A stretch of DNA of 34,768 bases from Sphaerisporangium sp. (lineage in GTDB: Bacteria > Actinomycetota > Actinomycetes > Streptosporangiales > Streptosporangiaceae), in the NCBI GenBank assembly GCA_025964675.1, contig JAOPYI010000235.1, positions 1 through 34,768 of the forward strand, given 5' to 3'. The position numbers and the translations under genes are program-made. Below the pieces are notes generated by a model. It ran no database searches. It worked only from the letters and a program-made list of their open reading frames with translations, and was not told the origin of the DNA. Shown piece by piece: positions 16,424 through 25,333 of the stretch; the first letter of the stretch is position 1, and each line of letters opens with the position of its first letter.

Positions 16424-17150
16424 AGACGGTCTGCTGCTCCTCTCCGACAAGGGCCTCGTGGCGGCCCAGGACGTCGGCCATCTCCGCCAGGAAGGCGTCC
16501 ACCTGGGCCACGGCGTAGCCCGTCTTGAACACCACGGTCGAGAAGGTCGCCTTCCTGACCTGCTCGGCCGTCAGCGGCTGGTCGGTCGTCCCACGCAGCG
16601 TCGCTACGATTCGGTCGAGGAAGACGTCGACCTCGTCCTCGTTGTAGCCCGCCCCGAGCCGCCCCGGACGGAAGAGCACCCGCTCTACCCTTACCGCCTG
16701 GGTCTCCAGCCAAGCCGCCATGAGCACCTCCGCCACCGGCATCTGGGCGTTGTCAGGTTCCCCTGAGGCCGCCTCGGCCAGTCCCGGGAGCGTCGGCGCG
16801 TCGTCATCCTCCGGTGGCTCATCGTGCGGCGCGGAGAATATCTCCGCTCGCACCGCTTCAACGGCCACGGATGCCACATTCGGGATTGGCCGGATATTAG
16901 GAGTATCCGGCGCATAGCGGCCACGGGTCTCCACCGCGACGACGAAGGCGTCCAGCGCATAGTCGACGGCCACCTCGTTGTAGCCGCCCAGCTTGGTGTC
17001 GAAGCGAGCCATGCGGATCTCGTCGGCCGTCACCGCGGCGCCCTCCATCGGGCCCCGGCCGAGTGTCGCCTCGATGCGCTCGATCAGCGCGTCGACCTGG
17101 TCGGGGTCGTAGCCGGTCCGCACCCCCAGCACGCGTGGAAAGCGGTTCAC
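16422..17150 (-). CDS. DivIVA-domain (DivI1A-repeat) protein
   Basis: This 242-aa soluble protein is built from two tandem modules, each made of two short DivI1A-type repeats. The repeats lie at about 3-30 (FPRVLGVRTGYDPDQVDALI), 50-75 (FDTKLGGYNEVAVDYALDAF), 160-186 (FRPGRLGAGYNEDEVDVFLD) and 203-229 (FSTVVFKTGYAVAQVDAFL). They share the GY-x(4-5)-VD-x(2-3)-F/I pattern of the membrane-curvature-sensing N-terminus of DivIVA. An acidic, Pro-rich linker (about 108-135) joins the modules. There is no long coiled coil as in true polar DivIVA, so it is a member of the actinobacterial DivIVA-domain group of unknown function. The GTG at 17150 has GGGAGG 7 nt upstream. Confidence 0.8.
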   Translation of the reverse strand: MNRFPRVLGVRTGYDPDQVDALIERIEATLGRGPMEGAAVTADEIRMARFDTKLGGYNEVAVDYALDAFVVAVETRGRYAPDTPNIRPIPNVASVAVEAVRAEIFSAPHDEPPEDDDAPTLPGLAEAASGEPDNAQMPVAEVLMAAWLETQAVRVERVLFRPGRLGAGYNEDEVDVFLDRIVATLRGTTDQPLTAEQVRKATFSTVVFKTGYAVAQVDAFLAEMADVLGRHEALVGEEQQTV

Positions 17151-17262
17151 TCCGTGTCCTCCCGGTTCACAACCCCGCATTTAATTCTCTTCTCTACCAT
17201 TCTGGGGGGATGACATGGGGAAATCCAGGCAGTTAGCCCGGGAGCGGTAAGCTTCCGGATCT

Positions 17263-18033
17263 ATGCGGCTCGCCAACCTCTCCTTCCGCTACGCCCGTCG
17301 CGCCCCCTGGGTCCTCCAACAGGTGGATCTCGACCTGCCACCGGGCACGGTGGCCGAGGTCACCGGTCGTAATGGCGCGGGGAAGTCCACCCTGCTGAGG
17401 CTGCTGGCCGGCGCCACACGCCCGAGCCGCGGATCGATCACCGGGCGTCCCCCGATCGTGGGGTACGCCCCCGAGATCTTCCCCGTGGACCAGCCGTTCA
17501 CTGTGACGGCCTACCTTTCACACATGGCGGACGTCCGAGGTGTCCCAGCCAGGGCGATCGAGGCGTGGGCCGAGCGCCTGGGCATGACCCCGCTTCTCGA
17601 GGTTCCCCTCGGCGACCTGTCCAAGGGGAGCGCCCACAAGGTGGGGCTCGCGCAGGCCCTGCTCGCCCCACCCGGCCTGCTGATCCTCGACGAGCCGTTC
17701 TCCGGCCTGGACGAGCAGACCCGGGCGGAGCTTCCCGGGCTCATCGACGAGATCTCCACGGCCGGAGGCATCGTCGTGGTCAGCGACCACCAGAACGGCC
17801 TGGCCGGCCATCCCGGCGTCACCCACCTGACCATGGAGAACGGCACGGTGCTAGCGCACGAACACGACCCATTCCATGAGCGGGTCACGAGGCTTCTACC
17901 GGGGCACGACAGGAGTGCGGCACCGGAGAAATCGATCATCGAGATCCTCGTCGACCACGGCGACGCGGAGGCGGTCGCACGCAAGCTCCAGGCCGAGGGC
18001 TACGAGGCCAGGGTCCGAGGAGGAGGCGCGTGA
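17263..18033 (+). CDS. ABC transporter ATP-binding protein
   Basis: This 256-aa ATPase has Walker A GRNGAGKST, an ABC signature variant LSKGSAHKVGLAQALL, Walker B LLILDEPFSGLD and the H-loop VVSDHQNG. The substrate-independent layout suggests an exporter of the CcmA/DRA class. The C-terminal 40 residues (KSIIEILVDHGDAEAVARKLQ) look like a small accessory domain, perhaps a beta-alpha-beta subunit. The gene is divergent from the DivIVA-repeat gene, and its last four bases (GTGA) overlap the start of the membrane partner. Substrate unknown. Confidence 0.85.
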   Translation: MRLANLSFRYARRAPWVLQQVDLDLPPGTVAEVTGRNGAGKSTLLRLLAGATRPSRGSITGRPPIVGYAPEIFPVDQPFTVTAYLSHMADVRGVPARAIEAWAERLGMTPLLEVPLGDLSKGSAHKVGLAQALLAPPGLLILDEPFSGLDEQTRAELPGLIDEISTAGGIVVVSDHQNGLAGHPGVTHLTMENGTVLAHEHDPFHERVTRLLPGHDRSAAPEKSIIEILVDHGDAEAVARKLQAEGYEARVRGGGA

Positions 18034-18749
18034 TCTCGCGTGTCGCCACGGCCGGGAGTGGCCCGGTGAGACCGACGGTGTCCCTCGTGCGGTTCAAGAT
18101 CGCCGCTTATGTGAGATCCCACCGGATCATCCAGCCCTTCGTGGGGCTGCTGGCCATCATGATCGTCCTGTACTCGTCGCGCGTGGCCTTGGGGCAGGAA
18201 CTCCCCTCGTACGCCGACTCCGCGGCCCTGCTCGTCCCCGTCTTCGCGTGGGCGGCCCGCGGGCTGCTCGACACCGAGCCTGACGTGCAGAGGCTGATCT
18301 CCATCACGGCGGCCGGGCGGCCGGGCCGCGAGGTGGTGAGCGGCCTCCTCGCGTCGGCGGTCATCGGCGGTGGGCTGGCCGTACTCGCCCTCGTCGCGCC
18401 GCTGGTCATCGGCTTCCGGGCGGTGCCCAGCACAGCGGTGCTGATCAGCGGGCTCACCCTGCACCTGCTCTCGCTGCTCACCGGCACGGCCCTCGGAGCG
18501 CTCGCCAGCCGGCCCATCCTCCCCGACCCGGCGACGTCGGCCCTGACCATGCTCGGCGGCTACGTAGCGATCCTCCTGGTCAGCCTCGTGCCCTTCGCCT
18601 GGCTCACCGTTCCCCTGATCGGCTGGATGCGCGCGGCGGGCCGGCCGTCGTTCCTGAGCCGCTCACTCCCCGAACTCTCTGCCATCACCGTCTTCTGGTG
18701 CGCCGTAGCCCTGGCCACCTACATCCGCCTCCGGCGCACGCGCCCCTGA
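18030..18749 (+). CDS. ABC transporter membrane subunit (partner of the ATPase)
   Basis: This 239-aa hydrophobic protein has about six predicted transmembrane stretches, including IIQPFVGLLAIMIVLYSS, LLASAVIGGGLAVLALVAPLVI, LISGLTLHLLSLLTGTALGAL and MLGGYVAILLVSLVPFAWLTV. There is no EAA loop, which fits an exporter-type membrane subunit rather than an importer permease. It starts with GTG overlapping the ATPase stop (18030-18033), so the two are translationally coupled and should form one transporter. I recognise no closer family and cannot name a substrate. Confidence 0.78.
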   Translation: MISRVATAGSGPVRPTVSLVRFKIAAYVRSHRIIQPFVGLLAIMIVLYSSRVALGQELPSYADSAALLVPVFAWAARGLLDTEPDVQRLISITAAGRPGREVVSGLLASAVIGGGLAVLALVAPLVIGFRAVPSTAVLISGLTLHLLSLLTGTALGALASRPILPDPATSALTMLGGYVAILLVSLVPFAWLTVPLIGWMRAAGRPSFLSRSLPELSAITVFWCAVALATYIRLRRTRP

Positions 18750-19256
18750 AACCAGTCTCACCTCGCGTAAGCGGATGATTCAGCGAATAAGTTTTCTGGA
18801 TGCTACAGATCGACCATTCCCGTTCGGCGCGGCATCTACGCTGAGCCCAACTTTTCACAGCTCGTTGGCCGCGTGACGGCAACCGATCTTTGTGGCCCGC
18901 CCGGACTGATGGAAATCAACCGGTTCTCAGCTAATGCACAAATCGCTACCGCTGATATTGCAGTGTCACGGATGAACCCGGGCGAGCGGCGCCTGGAGTC
19001 GCGGCCTGGCCGCGTGCCTGGCGGGCCACCGCCGCATGGTGGACCTCCGTCGACCGGCGGAGAGGCGGCTCCGTAGGACTCCGGGGGGACGCAAGCGACC
19101 AAACTTCCCGCCAGGCATCGCGTATATCTTCGCTAATATCCGCATTTAATCGGCATTCCGGCTGGGATTAGAGGATGCCCTTTTCCTGTCACGTCCATTG
19201 GGCGTGGAATAAGTTCGGAAAGCGAAACCATCTACCCCCTAGGCAGGAGTGTGCCC
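18750..19256. other. Non-coding island of about 500 bp
   Basis: No convincing gene fits here. The best open frame (18873-19076, plus strand) starts at a GTG without a Shine-Dalgarno and ends in a low-complexity Gly/Pro run, and the opposite-strand frame is similarly biased. The stretch has several possible hairpins (around 19020-19040 and 19047-19063), an AT-rich patch at 19119-19150 that could hold a promoter for the following small gene, and the hairpin listed separately at 19152-19184. It matches no riboswitch class I recognise. Confidence 0.5.
19152..19184 (+). terminator. Weak terminator-like hairpin upstream of the small membrane protein
   Basis: GGCATTCC (19152-19159) pairs with GGATGCC (19173-19179) through 7 bp with one bulged T and a 13-nt loop, followed by CTTTT. 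It could end a small RNA transcribed from the upstream island or form part of the leader of the gene at 19257. The stem is short and the T-run is only four bases. Confidence 0.3.
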
Positions 19257-19511
19257 ATGGACGGTTCGGACGGCCGGGTTCTGATCATCGTCATCATCGC
19301 GACGATCCTGTTCGCCGTCGGGCGACGCTTCCAGCGAACGGTGGACACATGGGCGGAGTGGGGCAAGGCGGTGAAGACCGCGGCGGATGCGGCGGCGAAG
19401 ATCCCCGGCGCGAAGTCCGCCGCGTGGGCGGCGGTCCGGCGCATGGTCGTGATCGGCGCTGGGACGCTACTCCTGATCGCCGTGATCGCGAACGCGTCCC
19501 GATACACCTGA
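19257..19511 (+). CDS. Small two-helix membrane protein of unknown function
   Basis: This 84-aa protein has two predicted transmembrane helices, about 8-22 (VLIIVIIATILFAVG) and 63-80 (MVVIGAGTLLLIAVIANA). Between them is an Ala/Lys-rich amphipathic stretch (about 37-56; WGKAVKTAADAAAKIPGAKS). The ATG at 19257 has AGGAG about 7 nt upstream; a GTG six bases earlier is too close to that site. I recognise no family. It stands alone, convergent with rlmN, and the intergenic DNA upstream is unusually long. Confidence 0.6.
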   Translation: MDGSDGRVLIIVIIATILFAVGRRFQRTVDTWAEWGKAVKTAADAAAKIPGAKSAAWAAVRRMVVIGAGTLLLIAVIANASRYT

Positions 19512-19583
19512 TACACAGTGATCCATCAGGGTTCTACCCGTGGATGCCCGTGCGGGGCCTGAAACGGATCACCCTCCGGCGGC

Positions 19584-20687
19584 CTACGCCTCGGGGGTGG
19601 CGGCGGCGAGCTGGCCGCAGGCGCCGTCGATTTCGCGGCCTCGGGTGTCGCGGACGGTCACGGCGACGCCGTGTGACTCCAGGCGCCGGACGAAGGCGCG
19701 CTCGTCCTCGGGCCGGGAGGCCGTCCACTTGGAGCCGGGGGTCGGGTTGAGCGGGATCAGGTTGACGTGGACCAGCTTGCCCTTGAGCAGGCGGCCCAGC
19801 AGGTCGGCCCGCCACTCGTGGTCGTTGATGTCCTTGATCATGGCGTACTCGATCGAGACGCGCCGCTTGGTCCTGGCCGAGTAGCTCCAGGCGGCGTCCA
19901 GCACCTCGCCGACCTTCCAGCGGGTGTTGACGGGGACCAGCGTGTCGCGCAACTCGTCGTCGGGAGCGTGCAGGGACACCGCCAGCGTCACCGGCAGCCC
20001 TTCGTTCGACAGCTTCTCGATCGCCGGAACCAGGCCGACCGTGGAGACCGTGACGCCTCTGGCGGAGATGCCGAGACCCTCGGGAGCGGGGTCGACGATG
20101 CGGCGGACGGCGCCGATCACGGCCTTGTAGTTGGCCAGCGGCTCACCCATGCCCATGAAGACGACGTTGCTGACCCGCCCCGGGCCGCCCGGGACCTCGT
20201 CGCGGGCCAGCGCGCGAGCGCCCGCGACCACCTGCTCGACGATCTCGGCCGTCGACATGTTACGGGTGAGCCCGGCCTGCCCGGTGGCGCAGAACGGGCA
20301 GTTCATACCGCATCCGGCCTGGGAGGACACGCACATGGTCACGCGATCCGGGTAGCGCATCAGCACCGACTCGACCAGCGCGCCGTCGAAGAGCCGCCAC
20401 AGGTTCTTCCGGGTCATGCCATCGTCGCAGGTGATCTCGCGGACTGAGGTCAGCAGATCGGGCATCAACCGTGTCACCAGCTCGTCACGCGACGCGGCCG
20501 GCAGGTCGGTCATGTGCTCGGGGTCGGTGGTCAGGCGCTCGAAGTAGTGCCGGGAGAGCTGGTCGGCGCGGAAAGGCTTCTCCCCCAGCTCCGTGACGGC
20601 CGTACGGCGCTCCGCCATCGTCAGGTCGGCCAGATGGCGGGAGGGCTTCGCACGACGAGGGGCGACAAAGGTTAGCTCGGCGGACAT
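19584..20687 (-). CDS. rlmN: Dual-specificity RNA methyltransferase RlmN
   Basis: This 367-aa radical-SAM enzyme methylates C2 of A2503 in 23S rRNA and A37 in some tRNAs. The [4Fe-4S] motif C126-GMN-C130-PF-C133 is followed by [10 protein letters not shown] and a SAM-binding HAPDDELRD region. The methyl-carrying Cys in the MCVSSQAGC segment (C119) and the C-terminal C357 (DGACGQL) complete the RlmN mechanism. The absence of a GxxxCFR background does not by itself exclude Cfr, but the length and N-terminal accessory domain fit RlmN. The ATG at 20687 has AAGGA immediately upstream, closer than usual. Confidence 0.95.
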   Translation of the reverse strand: MSAELTFVAPRRAKPSRHLADLTMAERRTAVTELGEKPFRADQLSRHYFERLTTDPEHMTDLPAASRDELVTRLMPDLLTSVREITCDDGMTRKNLWRLFDGALVESVLMRYPDRVTMCVSSQAGCGMNCPFCATGQAGLTRNMSTAEIVEQVVAGARALARDEVPGGPGRVSNVVFMGMGEPLANYKAVIGAVRRIVDPAPEGLGISARGVTVSTVGLVPAIEKLSNEGLPVTLAVSLHAPDDELRDTLVPVNTRWKVGEVLDAAWSYSARTKRRVSIEYAMIKDINDHEWRADLLGRLLKGKLVHVNLIPLNPTPGSKWTASRPEDERAFVRRLESHGVAVTVRDTRGREIDGACGQLAAATPEA

Positions 20688-20795
20688 GTCCTTCTCTTAA
20701 CGGTTTGCCGGAAGCTGCACTGGACAGCCATTCCGTGTGATCTATTGCGATCCTCGGCCGAACGGGGAGACGTCCACCGGAAAGGCGGATAAGCG

Positions 20796-21818
20796 TTGGG
20801 CACCACCGATGTCGTTCTCACCGACACCAGCCCCTACGGCAGTCGCGCGGTGACCGTCGAATGCGACGGGGTGTCTTCGGTAGCTTACCTGCGCGACGCC
20901 GAAGGCGGGATCCACGGGGCGGTGTGGCTCGCCAACCATGGTCAGGCGCCCTCCTCCGTCGATCAGAACCGGATCCAGGCTCCCGTGATGCCCGTGGCGA
21001 ACACGCGCGTCCCCGAGGGCTCACCGCCCTTCACGGCGGGCGAGCTTGATGTGCTCTGGTTCGAGGAGGGCGACGGCGCCGCCCTGTACCGCAACGGCGA
21101 GCTCCTGGCCGTCATTCCCGGCTGGTCGGACCTCGAGCGCGGAATGCCCGGCTACGCCAGGGACGCCGTCGGAGAATCGCCGTTCGCCTGGTCCCTGGAG
21201 GAGGCGCTCGAAGGGCTGGCGCCTCGGATCGCCAAGGCCCGCTCGTACTGGGAATGGCGTGACGGCGACGGCTCCTGGCCGTCGTTCCAGCAGTTCGTGA
21301 TGAGCCACCTGGACGCCAGGGTCGGCCCGGCGGCGAGGTACTGGGACATCGGCGGCGACCTGCTGCCGACCGTGGGCATCACCGAACGGCCCAGGGACGG
21401 GTACACAGTGCTCTCCACGGTGGGGATGAGCTGCCAGCGCATGCCCACGGTAGAGCAGTACATCGAACGGCCGGACACCTACGCCCGGATCGAGCTGGCC
21501 ATCGCCACCCGTGGGGAGGCGACGGATACGGCCCAGCTGTTCCTGTGGCTGGCACGGTACCCGTGGCACTCGATCACCTGGCTCGGGCACGGCCACACCG
21601 CGCGCTGGTACCGCGAGGCGGCGTCGTTCCCGTTCGGCGCCGCCTACCAGGGGGTGCTGATGCTGGACACGGTGCCGGGGCTACCCGACCTGTCGGGCTT
21701 CTCCTTCGGCGGCGACGAGATCCGATGGCTCTGGCTGGTCCCCGTCACCGAGCAGGAACTCCAGGTCGTCGCCCAGCAGGGCCACCAGGCGCTCTCGCTG
21801 TCCGGCCGGATCCCGTGA
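20796..21818 (+). CDS. Suppressor-of-fused (SUFU) domain protein
   Basis: In this 340-aa protein the C-terminal half (about 160-340) matches the bacterial SUFU domain by eye: the region from GITERPRDGYTVLSTVGMS through ELAIATRG, FLWLARYPW, HGHTARWY and a final LVPVTEQELQ. SUFU-domain proteins occur in bacteria, sometimes linked to polymorphic toxin immunity. The N-terminal 150 residues are a separate module that I do not recognise, with an LDVLWFEEGDGAALYRNGELLAVIPG segment. The TTG start at 20796 has AAAGGCGG about 7 nt upstream. No toxin gene lies next to it; its neighbours are rlmN (divergent) and cdsA (convergent, 13-bp gap), so immunity cannot be argued from context. Confidence 0.72.
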   Translation: MGTTDVVLTDTSPYGSRAVTVECDGVSSVAYLRDAEGGIHGAVWLANHGQAPSSVDQNRIQAPVMPVANTRVPEGSPPFTAGELDVLWFEEGDGAALYRNGELLAVIPGWSDLERGMPGYARDAVGESPFAWSLEEALEGLAPRIAKARSYWEWRDGDGSWPSFQQFVMSHLDARVGPAARYWDIGGDLLPTVGITERPRDGYTVLSTVGMSCQRMPTVEQYIERPDTYARIELAIATRGEATDTAQLFLWLARYPWHSITWLGHGHTARWYREAASFPFGAAYQGVLMLDTVPGLPDLSGFSFGGDEIRWLWLVPVTEQELQVVAQQGHQALSLSGRIP

Positions 21819-21831
21819 TTCGAAACGATGA

Positions 21832-22740
21832 TCACATGGGAACGAAGACGGCAAGGAGCAGCCAGACCGGGGCCAGCGTGGCGAGCAGGGAGTCGAGGCG
21901 ATCCATCATGCCGCCGTGGCCCGGGAGCAGGTTGCCCATGTCCTTGACGCCGAGATCACGCTTGATGATCGACTCGACCAGGTCACCGAGCGTGGCGCAC
22001 ACGGCCACGACCACACCGACCACGGCGCCCTGCCAGTACTGGCCGTCGAGCAGGAACCGGACCAGGAGCGCGCCGCACACGACGCAGGCCAGCACCGACC
22101 CGGCGAAGCCCTCCCAGGTCTTCTTGGGGCTGATGACGGACATCCTGTGCTTGCCGAAGAGGATCCCCGCGAAGTAGCCGCCGATGTCACTGGCGACGGT
22201 GACGGCCACGAAGACGACCACACGATCGGCGCCGTCGGGCTTGGAAAGCATCAGCGGGACGAACCCGGCGATGAGCGCGGGATACACGGCTGTCAGAACA
22301 CTCGCGGAGGCGTCACGGACGTACCCCTCCTGGCCCTGGAACATCCGCCGGCTCAGAAGGGCGAGCACGGTAAGGGTGAAGGCGCCCAGCAGCCAGATCG
22401 GGCCGCCCCAGTACGCACCGGCGATCATGGCGACGAAGCCCGCCAGCACCAGGCGCATCGGCACGCGCATGTCCCGCACGGCGAGCGCGCGGACCATCTC
22501 GACGATGCCCATCCCGACCGCCGCTACCAGCACCACGAGAAACAGAGCCTTGACGGTGTAGAGCGAACCAAGGACGGCGGCCCCGAGGGCGGCACCGACG
22601 CCGACGGCCGCGGGGAGGTTGCGCCCCGTACGGATGCGGCCCGGCTTACCGGCCGGCTCGGGGAGGTCGCCGTGCGAGTCTCCGCCATCCGAACGACCCT
22701 CGGAGCCGTGCCCACCCGCGTTCTCAGGGTCGGCGGACAT
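21832..22740 (-). CDS. cdsA: Phosphatidate cytidylyltransferase (CDP-diglyceride synthetase)
   Basis: This enzyme makes CDP-diacylglycerol from phosphatidate and CTP, the branch point of phospholipid synthesis. It is a polytopic membrane protein with about eight helices. Its C-terminal signature is clear: SPKKTWEGFAGS, then KRDLGVKDMGNLLPGHGGMMDRLDS. The ATG at 22740 gives 302 aa with a 40-residue hydrophilic N-terminus before the first helix. The open frame continues to 22962 (376 aa), and actinobacterial CdsA often has a long Pro/Asp-rich tail, so a GTG further upstream is possible. It follows frr and is the last gene of the rpsB-tsf-pyrH-frr-cdsA order. Confidence 0.93.
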   Translation of the reverse strand: MSADPENAGGHGSEGRSDGGDSHGDLPEPAGKPGRIRTGRNLPAAVGVGAALGAAVLGSLYTVKALFLVVLVAAVGMGIVEMVRALAVRDMRVPMRLVLAGFVAMIAGAYWGGPIWLLGAFTLTVLALLSRRMFQGQEGYVRDASASVLTAVYPALIAGFVPLMLSKPDGADRVVVFVAVTVASDIGGYFAGILFGKHRMSVISPKKTWEGFAGSVLACVVCGALLVRFLLDGQYWQGAVVGVVVAVCATLGDLVESIIKRDLGVKDMGNLLPGHGGMMDRLDSLLATLAPVWLLLAVFVPM

Positions 22741-23018
22741 CCCAAGGCGACCTTCGGCGTCTCCAGGGCGAACCTCGGGAGCCTCAGGCGGACGCTCGTC
22801 AGACCAATGGCCTCTGGCCGGCCCGGTGCCGTCCGCCGCCGTACCTTCCACAGTGATCCCACTCTCGTACCGGTCAACCACGCTCGGCGGCCCACTCTGC
22901 CAGTGCCGCCGGGCGGCGGGGAGGGAGCGCGGTGGGCCGGAACGCGGCGAGGGCGCTCCCACTCGCGGCTGACACCGGAGTGGAAACGCCCCGACCTGAC
23001 CTGCGACTGCTACCGCGC

Positions 23019-23576
23019 TCAGACTTCGAGCAGCTCGGATTCCTTGTGCTTGAGCAGCTCGTCGATCTTGGCGACGTGCTTCTGGGTGAGGTCGTCGAGC
23101 TCCTTCTCGGCGCGGCGGACCTCATCCTCACCGGCCTCGCCATCCTTGATCATCTTGTCGAGGGTTTCCTTGGCGTGGCGGCGGATGTTGCGCACCGAGA
23201 CCTTGCTGCTCTCGGCCTTGTTCCTGGCCACCTTGATGTACTCCTTGCGGCGATCCTCCGACAGCTCGGGGAACACCACGCGGATCACCGCGCCGTCGTT
23301 GCCGGGGTTCACCCCGAGGTCGCTGTCACGGATGGCCTTCTCGATGGCGGTCATCGAACCCTTGTCGTAGGGCTGGAGGATGACCATGCGGGCCTCGGGA
23401 ACGTGGAACGAGGCCAGCTGCTGAACCGGTGTCGGCGACCCGTAGTAGTCAACATTGATTTTGTTGAACATCGACGGGCTGACCCTGCCGGTGCGGATCG
23501 CCGCGAAGTCCTCCTTGGCGACCCCGACCGCCTTGTCCATCTTCTCCTCGGCTTCGAAGAGGGTTTCGTCGATCAC
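23019..23576 (-). CDS. frr: Ribosome recycling factor
   Basis: This 185-aa factor splits post-termination ribosomes together with EF-G. Length and sequence are typical throughout: [65 protein letters not shown] and the final long helix [28 protein letters not shown]. The GTG at 23576 has GGGAG 5 nt upstream. It starts 9 nt after the pyrH stop, so it is in the same transcript. Confidence 0.97.
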   Translation of the reverse strand: MIDETLFEAEEKMDKAVGVAKEDFAAIRTGRVSPSMFNKINVDYYGSPTPVQQLASFHVPEARMVILQPYDKGSMTAIEKAIRDSDLGVNPGNDGAVIRVVFPELSEDRRKEYIKVARNKAESSKVSVRNIRRHAKETLDKMIKDGEAGEDEVRRAEKELDDLTQKHVAKIDELLKHKESELLEV

Positions 23577-23585
23577 AGCGGCTCC

Positions 23586-24365
23586 CTATTTCCCTGCCGG
23601 ACTCACCAGCGTGCCGATCTTTTCACCGCGGACCGCCCGCAGAATGTTCCCCTCGCCCATCAGGTCGAAGACTACGATAGGCAGCCCATTGTCCATGCAG
23701 AGGCTGATCGCCGTGGAGTCCATGACCCCGAGGCCTCTCGTGAGGACCTCGCTGTAGTCGAGCTGGTCGAAGCGGACCGCGTCGGGGTTCTTGCGGGGGT
23801 CTGAGTCGTAGACCCCGTCGACCTGGGTGCCCTTGAGCAGACCCTCAGCGCCGATCTCCAGAGCGCGCTGGGCGGCGCAGGTGTCGGTGGAGAAGTACGG
23901 CGAGCCGAGCCCGGCGCCGAAGATGACCACGCGGCCCTTCTCGAGGTGGCGGATCGCACGCCGGGGTAGAAAGGGCTCGGCGACCTGCTGCATCGTGATG
24001 GAGGTCTGGACACGCGTGTCGATGCCGCGCTTCTCCAGGAAATCCTGCAACGCGAGGCAGTTGATCACGGTGCCGAGCATGCCCATGTAGTCGGCGCGGG
24101 CGCGGTCGATGCCACGCTCGGACAACGCGGCGCCGCGGAACATGTTGCCGCCGCCCACGACGACCGCGACCTGCACTCCCTCGCGCACGGCCTCGGCTAT
24201 CGAGTCGGCCAGCTTGGCGACCACCACGGGGTCGATCCCCAGCGGCTCGGCACCCGCGAACGCCTCGCCCGAAAGCTTCAACATCACCCGCTTCCACCGG
24301 AGCGGCCAGGTGAACGACTTGTACGACGAAGCCGCCGGCGTAGCGGATTGTTGGCTTTCCTGCAC
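23586..24365 (-). CDS. pyrH: Uridylate kinase (UMP kinase)
   Basis: This 259-aa amino-acid-kinase-fold UMP kinase makes UDP for pyrimidine nucleotide synthesis. Recognisable blocks are [12 protein letters not shown] at the ATP site, [28 protein letters not shown], the segment [15 protein letters not shown] with the UMP-binding loop, and [17 protein letters not shown]. The N-terminus is about 20 residues longer than the E. coli enzyme, but the GTG at 24365 has a strong GAGGAGG 8 nt upstream, which supports it. It lies 57 nt after tsf, with a small CCCC/GGGG hairpin (24405-24416) in the gap. Confidence 0.97.
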   Translation of the reverse strand: MQESQQSATPAASSYKSFTWPLRWKRVMLKLSGEAFAGAEPLGIDPVVVAKLADSIAEAVREGVQVAVVVGGGNMFRGAALSERGIDRARADYMGMLGTVINCLALQDFLEKRGIDTRVQTSITMQQVAEPFLPRRAIRHLEKGRVVIFGAGLGSPYFSTDTCAAQRALEIGAEGLLKGTQVDGVYDSDPRKNPDAVRFDQLDYSEVLTRGLGVMDSTAISLCMDNGLPIVVFDLMGEGNILRAVRGEKIGTLVSPAGK

Positions 24366-24422
24366 GACGGCGGCCTCCTCGAAGATGGTGCGAAGCTGGT
24401 CAGACCCCTCTAGGGGCTAAGC

Positions 24423-25256
24423 CTATGCCTGACCGACCTTGTAGCGAGCGAAGCCCAGGACCTTGACGCCGGCCTCGGACGCGACCTTGGAGATCGTCTT
24501 CTTGGGGTCCTTCACGAAGGACTGCTCGAGAAGGGTGAAGTCCTTGTACCAGCCGTTGACGCGACCATCGACGATCTTGCCGATGGCGGCCTCCGGCTTG
24601 CCCTCCTCGCGGGTCATCTGCTCGAAGACCGTGCGCTCCTTCTCGACCACGTCGGCCGGGACGGCGTTGGGGCTGAGGTACTTCGGGGCCATCGCGGCGG
24701 TGTGCTGGGCGATGTCCTTCGCGACCTCGGCGTTCGGGGTGTCGAGCTGGACCAGGACGCCCACGGTGGGGGGAAGCTGCGGGTCGGTCTTGTGCATGTA
24801 GGAGGCGACGTAGCCGCCCTCCAGCACCACGAAGCGACGGACCTCGATCTTCTCGCCGAGCGCCACGTTGGCCTCGTCGAGGTGGTCCTTGACGGTCTTG
24901 CCGTCGAGCTCGGACTCCAGCAGGCTCGGCACGTCGGACGGACGGGAGTCGAGGACATGGCCGACGACCCGGGCGGCCAGCTCCTGGAAACGCTCGCCCT
25001 TGGCGACGAAGTCGGTCTCGCAGTTGAGCTCGAGCAGGGCGGCGAGGGACTCGCCCTCGTGCTTGACGGCGATCAGGCCGTTGGAGGCGGTGCGCGCCTC
25101 ACGCTTGCCGACGTCCTTGGCGCCCTTGACGCGCAGGATGTCGACGGCCTTCTCGATGTCGCCGGCGGACTCCTCGAGCGCCTTCTTGCAGTCCATCATG
25201 CCGGCGGCGGTCAGCTCACGAAGCCGCTTGACGTCGGCCATGTTCACGGAAGCCAT
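24423..25256 (-). CDS. tsf: Elongation factor Ts
   Basis: This 277-aa guanine nucleotide exchange factor for EF-Tu has an N-terminal UBA-like domain with VKRLRELTAAGMMDCKKALEE, the conserved NCETDFVAKGERFQELA block that contacts EF-Tu, and a dimerisation-domain C-terminus. At 277 aa it is the usual actinobacterial size. The ATG at 25256 follows GAGGAA. Another ATG five codons later (MADVKRL) is the start in some relatives. Two strong hairpins lie between rpsB and this gene. Confidence 0.97.
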   Translation of the reverse strand: MASVNMADVKRLRELTAAGMMDCKKALEESAGDIEKAVDILRVKGAKDVGKREARTASNGLIAVKHEGESLAALLELNCETDFVAKGERFQELAARVVGHVLDSRPSDVPSLLESELDGKTVKDHLDEANVALGEKIEVRRFVVLEGGYVASYMHKTDPQLPPTVGVLVQLDTPNAEVAKDIAQHTAAMAPKYLSPNAVPADVVEKERTVFEQMTREEGKPEAAIGKIVDGRVNGWYKDFTLLEQSFVKDPKKTISKVASEAGVKVLGFARYKVGQA

Positions 25257-25285
25257 TGTCTTTTCCTCGTCGAGTCGTCGTGGAT

Positions 25286-25318
25286 CGGGTGGGTGCGCCC
25301 CTCTGGCGCACCCACCCG
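25286..25318 (-). promoter_or_regulatory. Strong hairpin upstream of tsf
   Basis: GGGTGGGTGCGCC (25287-25299) is perfectly complementary to GGCGCACCCACCC (25305-25317), extended by C25286/G25318: a 14-bp stem with a 5-nt loop. It lies 30 nt before the tsf start in the rpsB-tsf transcript. No T-run follows on the transcribed strand, so it is a candidate attenuator, RNase processing site or mRNA-stability element rather than a complete terminator. Confidence 0.6.
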
Positions 25319-25333
25319 GAAAGAGCCTTGCTT

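Noticed and set aside
18873-19076. 67-aa plus-strand frame in the non-coding island
   Set aside because: GTG start without a Shine-Dalgarno, Pro/Gly low-complexity end and no neighbours in an operon. A real small protein cannot be fully excluded.
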